Source: Chloroflexota bacterium
GTDB lineage: Bacteria > Chloroflexota > Anaerolineae > Fen-1058
NCBI GenBank assembly: GCA_016219235.1
Contig: JACRBO010000274.1
Location: 1 to 11,120 of the forward strand
Length of the DNA: 11,120 nt
Reading direction: 5' to 3'
The stretch's first letter is position 1, and each line of letters opens with the position of its first letter. This document shows positions 6,090 through 11,120 of this stretch, one piece after another. The translations under genes and the position numbers were made by a program. The notes below the pieces were generated by a model that was not told the origin of the DNA, did no database searches, and saw only the letters and a program-made list of their open reading frames with translations.

Positions 6090-6798
6090 AGGTATCTGTC
6101 CACCGCAAGGCTTCAAGCTTCTTTAGCAGCAAGTTTACGAAGACAATGAAGGCTCCACCTTCTTCGGGGGAAGGATCGATCAAGTGATGGGCAGAGGGAT
6201 TACGAAACATGCCGACAACGCCAGCGTATAACTCACGATAGCCCTGTAGTTCAGAATCATTGGAGAACTTTGACGCCAGTGTTCCATTCCTTCCAAAAAC
6301 ATCATTAACCAAATCACGACCGATGCGATTACGGTCGGCAATTCCTCCTACATCGTGAAGACGCTCTTCCAAAATCACCCCTGCTGTGCGTACTGCCGAA
6401 TCCCAAAGCATCGGATCGGTTCCATTCGTGCCAAGAATAGGCAAGCATCGTCTCTTGATTTGCTCATCAAAACCTGTGATGTCAGACAAGGGACTTAGGA
6501 ACGTGAGGAATGATAGGTCTGCTTCTGCAAAATCTGAATCAACAGCCTCATACGCCGCGCCAGTAAGCGTAATTGTCCAAGTGTACTGGCTCTGTGGAAT
6601 GATATCGATTAGCCCGTTGCTTTCTAAAATGGAAAGGGCGCCTTTTTGAAACTGAGGAGGAGTGCCGTCGTAGCCAATAATATCTGAGCCTTGCATGGTC
6701 CAAGAAACCATTAACTCTTCTTCCAGAGTGTTGTTTCGAACCTGCTCGACAAGGAACCTAATTAGTGCTTTCTGATTATCTGTGAGATTGTATGTCAT
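6073..6798 (-). CDS. Ymh/TIGR02391-type protein with HEPN RNase motif
   Basis: This 241-aa protein has two parts. The N-terminal ~90 residues (LTDNQKALIRFLVEQVRNN ... FQKGALSILESNGLIDII ... WTITLTGAAYEAV) have a winged-helix-like pattern, with a recognition-helix-like stretch followed by a beta wing. The C-terminal ~130 residues fit the Ymh/TIGR02391 family, with DSAVRTAGVILEERL, NDVFG and the diagnostic MFRNPSAHH. R199-NPSA-H204 is the Rx4-6H motif typical of HEPN-type RNases, which are common in toxin, abortive-infection and restriction-associated systems. Function is inferred from the family. It overlaps the downstream nuclease gene by 17 bp. Sampled sequence lines are roughly 42-52% GC against about 55-67% in the kinase, suggesting acquisition from elsewhere. 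The ATG at 6798 has only a distant GGGAG. Confidence 0.8.
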   Translation of the reverse strand: MTYNLTDNQKALIRFLVEQVRNNTLEEELMVSWTMQGSDIIGYDGTPPQFQKGALSILESNGLIDIIPQSQYTWTITLTGAAYEAVDSDFAEADLSFLTFLSPLSDITGFDEQIKRRCLPILGTNGTDPMLWDSAVRTAGVILEERLHDVGGIADRNRIGRDLVNDVFGRNGTLASKFSNDSELQGYRELYAGVVGMFRNPSAHHLIDPSPEEGGAFIVFVNLLLKKLEALRWTDTYAFHS

Positions 6799-7107
6799 GA
6801 TTCAACCTATGCTCCCGACAAATAACAAACCGGCACGCAGCACGCAAAGCGCCATGCCCGGCCTGAGAATATGATGCACTCTCGGCGTTGACGCGATTTT
6901 ACTGTGTTACCATCGCTCTGGCTGCTGCAAACAGCGCGGAGCGTTTTCTTTTGCAGGATATCCATTATGGCACAATCTGGAGCAAAAGAAGAGCCACCCA
7001 ACTGGCGTGTGCCGCCTAACAGTTTATGACATTTGTCAGGCGTATGCCGCGTGGCAACACTGGACACGGCGCTGCACGTAAGTTCGTCGTTCTACCGCAC
7101 CTTACCG
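6799..7107. other. Intergenic region with short inverted repeats and a possible 20-codon ORF
   Basis: No recognisable gene lies here. Two inverted repeats are visible: TTCTTTTGC (6946-6954) with GCAAAAGAA (6982-6990), and CGCCTAACA (7013-7021) with TGTCAGGCG (7034-7042, one mismatch). Between them an ATG at 6967 follows an AGGA (6955-6958) and opens a 20-codon frame (MAQSGAKEEPPNWR..., stop 7027-7029) whose stop falls in the second hairpin's loop. The region must also contain the promoter of the leftward HEPN gene, but I see no convincing pair of boxes. Whether the tiny frame is translated is unknown. Confidence 0.35.
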
Positions 7108-7132
7108 CCCGGCGAGTCATCCGCTCGCCGGG
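7108..7132 (+). terminator. Strong GC-rich hairpin before an isolated Shine-Dalgarno
   Basis: CCCGGCGAG (7108-7116) and CTCGCCGGG (7124-7132) make a perfect 9-bp stem with a 7-nt loop, followed by TTTCAATTGGAGGAA. The short T run suggests a terminator on the plus strand, yet no convincing gene precedes it. The GGAGG at 7141-7145 directly after it could make this a leader hairpin for the ORF at 7200 instead. Confidence 0.45.
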
Positions 7133-7199
7133 TTTCAATTGGAGGAATCAATAGGCCGCTCATGCAAGCCAATCTCTGACTGCCGCGACCAAACGCGAA

Positions 7200-7460
7200 G
7201 TGATCGACGCCGCAAGTCGAGTTAGCCTCGTTGGTCCGGTCAACCTGATCGCCACCTGTCCCATCCAATCACCGCAGACTCTGCACGAACTCGGCCTTGA
7301 ACCCTTGCAGCCGCTGATTGCCGTGCCAGAACCGTCGACTGCTCAACGCTTGTGCCTGGCTGCCGAGCGCGTCATCGCTTGTTGGAAACAGGGCGACCTG
7401 GCTGAAGCCGTGCGCGATCTTGCGGCGGTGTTGGCCGATCAGCCAGTGCAAGCTATATAG
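7200..7460 (+). CDS. Hypothetical small protein, possibly 5'-damaged
   Basis: An 86-aa frame opens with GTG at 7200. Its composition is protein-like: ...PQTLHELGLEPLQPLIAVP followed by a helical C-terminal half (AERVIACWKQGDLAEAVRDLAAVLADQ). No family is recognised. The frame is open upstream to a TAG at 7152-7154 and reads SQSLTAATKREVIDAASRV, which looks coding but has no standard start. The good GGAGG at 7141-7145 and the ATG at 7162 are in another frame, which stops after five codons. That layout fits a gene with a single-base shift near its 5' end, or a start I cannot identify. It ends 27 bp before the predicted promoter of the next gene. Confidence 0.4.
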   Translation: MIDAASRVSLVGPVNLIATCPIQSPQTLHELGLEPLQPLIAVPEPSTAQRLCLAAERVIACWKQGDLAEAVRDLAAVLADQPVQAI

Positions 7461-7486
7461 AAAGCGATACAACCACGCCGCACCTC

Positions 7487-7514
7487 TTGAAATCGCGCAA
7501 AACGGGTTTATATT
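7487..7514 (+). promoter_or_regulatory. Sigma-70-like promoter of the secreted-protein operon
   Basis: TTGAAA (7487-7492), a 16-bp spacer and TATATT (7509-7514) give a good promoter match, with transcription expected to begin near 7520. This leaves a leader of about 118 nt before the ATG at 7638. Confidence 0.6.
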
Positions 7515-7517
7515 GAA

Positions 7518-7611
7518 CGCAGACGTCTGCGCCGAACTTCGGTTTCCGCGGAAACTCCGGTTTGACCACAATCCATTCAACTTGACGCACTTGTTCTTTG
7601 CCAGTGCGTCA
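7518..7611 (+). promoter_or_regulatory. Operator-like palindromes and leader hairpin
   Basis: Three perfect inverted repeats fill the leader. CGCAGACGTCTGCG (7518-7531) is a 14-bp palindrome lying on the predicted start site. GTTTCCGCGGAAAC (7542-7555) is a second 14-bp palindrome centred 24 bp further on. TGACGCAC (7583-7590) pairs with GTGCGTCA (7604-7611) around a 13-nt loop and ends 11 bp before the Shine-Dalgarno. The first two could bind dimeric regulators. The third could control translation. These roles are inferred. Confidence 0.45.
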
Positions 7612-7637
7612 CGCACTATTGGAAAGGAGTTTCCATC

Positions 7638-9611
7638 ATGGGCCGCCGCTATCTATCGATCCTTGCCGCCTGTTCGCTGATCGCTTTGTTGACGTTCTCA
7701 GCCTCGGGCGTTATCGCGCAATCACCCGAACTTCGCGTTCCAGACCACATTACCGCCGCCATTGGCACGGGCTTTACCTATCAAGGGCAACTCAAAAATG
7801 CCAGCGGCCCGATCAACGATGCGTGCGACTTTGAATTCAGCCTGTGGGATTCGCTCGCTAACCCGACCGGGCAGATTGGCACAACCCAAACCAAGACCAA
7901 TGTCACGGTCGCAACCGGCCTGTTCACGGTCCAACTTGACTTTGGTGAAGCCTTCAACGGCGAAGCCCGCTGGCTGCAAATCGCCGTGCGCTGTCCTGCC
8001 GGGGGCGGAAGTTACACCACGTTGACGCCGCGTCAGACGTTGACGCCCGCGCCGTATGCGCTGGCGCTACCCGGCGTGCGGACTCAGCAGAATGTCACCA
8101 GCACCAATATCGTTGGAGGCTACAGTGGCAACTCAATTGTCGGCAACATCTGGGCCGCCACGATCGGCGGCGGCGGACGAGCCGGTGAGCCTAACGCGGT
8201 CCATGCAGCTTACGGAACTGTGGGCGGTGGTGTCGGAAACATCGCCAGTGGCTGGGGCGCTACAGTCAGCGGCGGGGCGCATAACACTGCCAGCAATACC
8301 TACTCGATGGTGCCGGGTGGCGGCAACAATACCGCCGCCGGAATGTACAGTTTTGCTGCTGGTCGGGGCGCGATAGCGAACCATGATGGGGCTTTTGTCT
8401 GGGGCGATTCCACCAATGCTTATATAACATCCACTACGGCTAACCAATTCATGGTCCGCGCCAATGGTGGAGCTAGCTTCTGGACCGGCACGGCTGGTTT
8501 CAAGATCAATTCCGTGCCGCTGCTCAATCGGGCGGCGCGGCCGCGCGCTGTTGTCGGTGCCACCCCTGACAGCGCTAACGATGTCGGTCAGTACACCTCC
8601 GTCACCATCAGCGAAGACGGCTTGCCGAAGATCAGTTACTACGATGTGAGCAACACCGACCTCAAGCTGGCCCGCTGCTCCGACGATGAGTGCAGCGCAG
8701 CCAGTAGTATCACATTGGACAGCGCCGGGGATGTCGGACTGTACACCTCCATTGCCATAGGCGCGGATGGGTTCCCGGTGATTAGCTACTACGATGCTAC
8801 CAACGGCAACCTCAAAGTAGCCCACTGCAATCAGCCCGACTGTGCAACCTTCGGCGTGACCAATGTGGACAGCTCTGTGGACGATGTGGGGCGTTATACA
8901 TCGATCATGATCGGCTATGACGCCTTGCCGTTGATCAGCTACTATGATTTGACCAACGGAGATTTGAAAGTTGCACACTGCAACACGCTCGACTGTACGG
9001 ATAAAACGATCAGGATCGCCGACAGCACAAATAACGTCGGACAATACACGTCCATTGCCAACGGTGGCGATTGGGGGCCGACCATCACTTACTACGACTT
9101 CACGAGCAAGAACCTCAAGGCCGCTTACTGCGGCGATGGGACCTGCGCTGCCCCCACGATCACGATCATCGATAGTGCGGGGGATGTCGGGCAGTATACC
9201 TCGGTCACGACCGGCATCGATGGCTTGCCGCTGATCAGTTACTACGATGCCACTAACGGCAGCCTGAAGGTCGCTCACTGTTGGCCCGGCCAGGTGCCAT
9301 GTCTTTCCATTTCGCCGCTTGATGTTGGCGGTGCCGTCGGTCAGTATACCTCCATCACCATTGGCGCTGATGGCCTGGGGTTAATCAGCTACTACGGTGC
9401 GACCAATCCCCATCTGGCAGTGGCGCATTGCATCAATCTTGAGTGTACTGGTGCTACGCCCGTCTATCTGGACGCCGCTGGTGGACACACAGCTATCACC
9501 CTTGGGGCAGATGGTCTGGGCTTAATCAGTTACTACGATGCGACTAACAGCAACCTCAAAACCGTTCATCTGCCGAATGTCTTCGGGCTGAATTACTTCC
9601 GGCGGAGATAG
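7638..9611 (+). CDS. Secreted surface protein with YadA-like head repeats and seven propeller-type repeats
   Basis: The 657-aa product starts at an ATG 8 nt after GGAAAGGAG (7621-7629). A signal peptide ([12 protein letters not shown]...VIA, likely cut after residue 27) indicates export. Residues 44-144 form a domain common in large bacterial secreted proteins ([11 protein letters not shown] ... CDFEFSLWD ... LFTVQLDFG ... WLQIAVRCP ... [14 protein letters not shown]). Residues about 155-262 carry glycine/asparagine/serine-rich repeats like YadA/Hep-Hag heads ([20 protein letters not shown], then [16 protein letters not shown]). [16 protein letters not shown] follows. From about residue 305 to the end are seven repeats of about 50 residues with the core [30 protein letters not shown]. 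That number would fit a seven-bladed beta-propeller. Most repeats hold a Cys pair. The function is probably adhesion or binding, and the ligand is unknown. Confidence 0.88.
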   Translation: [657 protein letters not shown]

Positions 9612-9624
9612 GGGAGGTCCAACC

Positions 9625-9906
9625 ATGAAACGCTTGGCAGTGTTGATATTTGCTTTGCTGATCGGAGCGTTGTTACTCGTTCCGCTTGTCTCCGCCCAAA
9701 CGGGTGGAGGTTACGACCTCACCTGGAGCAGCGTCGATGGCGGCGGTGGTCAGAGCAGCGGCAACGGCTACACCCTCAACGGCACCATCGGCCAATCGGA
9801 TGCAGGCACACTGATCGGCGGGGAGTACACGCTCAGCGGTGGGTTGTGGAGCGGCATCGCGCCTGAGTATCGCGTGTTCTTGCCGTTGGTGTTACGAGTT
9901 CAGTAG
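9625..9906 (+). CDS. Short secreted protein with FLPLVLR-type C-terminal tail
   Basis: This 93-aa product starts 7 nt after GGGGAGG (9611-9617), a ribosome site that overlaps the stop codon of the preceding gene. The 13-bp gap between them indicates one operon. A signal peptide (MKRLAVLIFALLIGALLLVPLVSA, likely cut after residue 24) is followed by a glycine-rich mature part with YDLTWSSVDGGGGQSS, NGYTLNGTIGQSDAG and GGEYTLSGGLWSG. The C-terminal residues 82-91, YRVFLPLVLR, match a hydrophobic tail seen, to my knowledge, on many Chloroflexota secreted proteins, where a sorting role is plausible but unproven. No enzymatic motif is visible. Confidence 0.82.
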   Translation: MKRLAVLIFALLIGALLLVPLVSAQTGGGYDLTWSSVDGGGGQSSGNGYTLNGTIGQSDAGTLIGGEYTLSGGLWSGIAPEYRVFLPLVLRVQ

Positions 9907-9918
9907 ATCGAACAACCG

Positions 9919-9956
9919 CCGGGTTGCCTGGATCACGTGACCGTCAGGCAACCCGG
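9919..9956 (+). terminator. Long stem-loop ending the secreted-protein operon
   Basis: CCGGGTTGCCTG (9919-9930) pairs perfectly with CAGGCAACCCGG (9945-9956), a 12-bp stem around a 14-nt loop that itself contains TCACGTGA. It starts 13 bp after the stop codon of the 93-aa gene. There is no U-tract, so it may stop transcription in a non-classical way or protect the mRNA end. Confidence 0.65.
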
Positions 9957-10102
9957 TGAATTACTCATGATGTTGGCTTATTCGTCGCATCGCAAACACA
10001 CACCACAATGTCAGCACCAACGCGGTTTGAAATCGAACAAGTGAAAGGTCTCGTATTACGGCCAGTCTCGTTGGAGTATTAGCCCACAAGGAGAAACTCA
10101 AG

Positions 10103-11120
10103 ATGAAAACCCGCTCGGTCATTAGTGCGCTGGTGTGTTTGAGTTTGATATTGCTCGCGACAGCATTAACCGAAGCTGACGTAACCCAGGCGGCGCTCCC
10201 ACCAGCGGCCGTCCCACAATCTTTGCCCGTTTTCAGTCAAATTACGGCGGGCGAGTATCATACCTGTGCGCTAACTGCTGCTGGCAGGGTGAAATGTTGG
10301 GGAGATAACCAGTATGGCCAACTTGGCGACGGCACGACTACAAACCGCAGCACACCGGTGGACGTGAGCGAGCTGGGCAGCGGCGTAATGGCGCTAGCGG
10401 CGGGAGGGTATCACACCTGCGCGTTAATGGACGCCGTTCACGGCGGCGGGGTGAAGTGTTGGGGAAATAACGGGGGTGGTCAACTCGGCGATGGCACGAC
10501 CACCGATCGCAGCACACCGGTGGATGTGAGCGGGCTGGGCAGTCAAGTACTGAGTCTGGTGTTAGGTTCTGGACACACCTGCGCGCTAACCACTACTGGC
10601 GGAGTAAAGTGCTGGGGGGCGAACTGGTATGGGCAACTCGGCGATGGCACAAACACGGATCGCAGCACACCAGTGAACGTGAACGGACTAGGCAGCGGTA
10701 TAGCGATGCTCGCAGCGGGCAAGTATCACACCTGCGCGTTATTCACTGACGGCGGGGTGAAGTGTTGGGGATATAACGTACATGGTCAACTCGGTGACGG
10801 CACCACCGATGTGCGCTACGGCCCCGTGGCCGTGATCGGGCTGGGGAGCGGGGTGGCGATGCTGATGGCAGGCTGGGAGCGCACCTGTGTGTTGATGGAC
10901 GCAGCCCACGGTGGTGGAGCGAAGTGCTGGGGCTGGAACTTCTGGGGGCAACTCGGTGACGGCACGACCACGGATAGCAATACGCCGGTAGATGCGATCT
11001 GGCTGGGGAGCGGGGTGACCACGGTGGGTCAGTCTCACACCTGCGCGCTGATGAGTGCAAGTTACGGCGGCATGTTGAAGTGTTGGGGCTGGAACGGGTC
11101 TGGTCAACTCGGTGATGGCA
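10103..11120 (+). CDS. Secreted RCC1-repeat protein (partial, runs off right edge)
   Basis: The frame opens at the ATG at 10103, 9 nt after AAGGAG (10088-10093), and stays open for 339 codons to the window end. A signal peptide (MKTRSVISALVCLSLILLATALTEA) is followed by a short linker and, from residue 46, RCC1-type repeats beginning near residues 47, 97, 150, 202, 253 and 307. Each has the form AAG-YHTCAL...GGVKCWG-N--GQLGDGTTTDRSTPV-V. Every repeat carries one Cys in HTCAL and one in VKCWG, plausibly a disulfide pair in an exported protein. The repeats would form a seven-bladed propeller in a complete chain. Two inserts (MDAVHGGG and MDAAHGGG) sit in the Cys-Cys loops of repeats 2 and 5, and a related one (MSASYGGM) in repeat 6. 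The ligand is unknown. Confidence 0.92.
   Translation, partial: MKTRSVISALVCLSLILLATALTEADVTQAALPPAAVPQSLPVFSQITAGEYHTCALTAAGRVKCWGDNQYGQLGDGTTTNRSTPVDVSELGSGVMALAAGGYHTCALMDAVHGGGVKCWGNNGGGQLGDGTTTDRSTPVDVSGLGSQVLSLVLGSGHTCALTTTGGVKCWGANWYGQLGDGTNTDRSTPVNVNGLGSGIAMLAAGKYHTCALFTDGGVKCWGYNVHGQLGDGTTDVRYGPVAVIGLGSGVAMLMAGWERTCVLMDAAHGGGAKCWGWNFWGQLGDGTTTDSNTPVDAIWLGSGVTTVGQSHTCALMSASYGGMLKCWGWNGSGQLGDG

Noticed and set aside
7013..7042. GCCTAACA-type hairpin considered as an integron attC site
   Set aside because: The spacing, the inner core sites and the unpaired bases of attC are absent, and no integrase or cassette array is visible.
6807..7067. 86-codon minus-strand frame upstream of the HEPN gene
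   Set aside because: It runs through two inverted repeats, is rich in Cys and Ser without pattern, and has no convincing ribosome site.
7162..7179. CTCTGAC after a Shine-Dalgarno-like GGAGG, resembling the RF2 programmed +1 frameshift site
   Set aside because: A +1 shift there leads into the wrong frame for the downstream ORF at 7200, and the downstream product is not release factor 2.
8133..9278. Long open frame on the minus strand (381 codons) opposite the secreted repeat protein
   Set aside because: It mirrors the repeats of the plus-strand gene, which has a signal peptide, ribosome site and clear repeat domains. The antisense frame has no family features and only stays open because of codon bias.
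10027..10059. TTGAAA and TATTAC upstream of the RCC1 gene as a promoter
   Set aside because: The spacer would be 21 bp, outside the usual range. Kept only as a shared motif, not as a promoter call.

Overview
The window looks like an accessory stretch of a GC-rich bacterial chromosome, most likely a Chloroflexota (Anaerolineae/Caldilineae/Chloroflexia-like) member. That placement is inferred from style rather than a marker gene. The clues are a multi-GAF orphan histidine kinase, short secreted proteins ending in an FLPLVLR-type tail, an RCC1-repeat secreted protein, and intergenic spaces packed with short palindromic and tandem repeats. No rRNA, tRNA or CRISPR array is visible.

Layout. Positions 1-2189 are read leftwards: the first 48 codons of a small membrane protein (<1-146), a repeat-filled spacer (147-471), and two DUF990-type ABC-2 permeases (472-1296 and 1398-2189). 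The permeases are separated by a spacer made almost wholly of 7-bp repeats. A perfect -10 box on the minus strand (2235-2240) fixes the start of the upstream permease. A 141-bp MITE-like element with a 9-bp target duplication (2280-2420) sits in the divergent region, followed by a 990-aa hybrid-sensing histidine kinase (2449-5421, plus strand). After it, a possible two-helix membrane ORF on the plus strand runs into a third palindromic element (5665-5775). That element also cuts off a leftward HsdR-type PD-(D/E)XK nuclease gene exactly at its edge. Upstream of the nuclease, and translationally coupled to it, is an AT-richer Ymh/TIGR02391-type HEPN gene (6073-6798). From about 7100 everything reads rightwards: a small unknown ORF, then a secretome block with a 657-aa secreted protein (YadA-like head repeats plus seven propeller-type repeats), a 93-aa secreted protein, and a secreted RCC1-repeat protein that runs off the right edge.

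How it fits together. The permease pair should form one export complex with an ATPase that is not in this window. The kinase has no response regulator beside it. The HEPN/HsdR pair resembles a decayed defence module. The three right-hand secreted proteins all carry signal peptides and are probably displayed at, or released from, the cell surface.

The most interesting signal is the repeat biology. Two non-coding elements of 134 and 141 bp have terminal inverted repeats starting GRGT and perfect 9-bp target duplications. Hairpin units of the form GGATT-(TGGC or GCCA)-AATCC occur in pairs at three loci, with stem bases that covary. One such element lies exactly at a gene-breaking junction.
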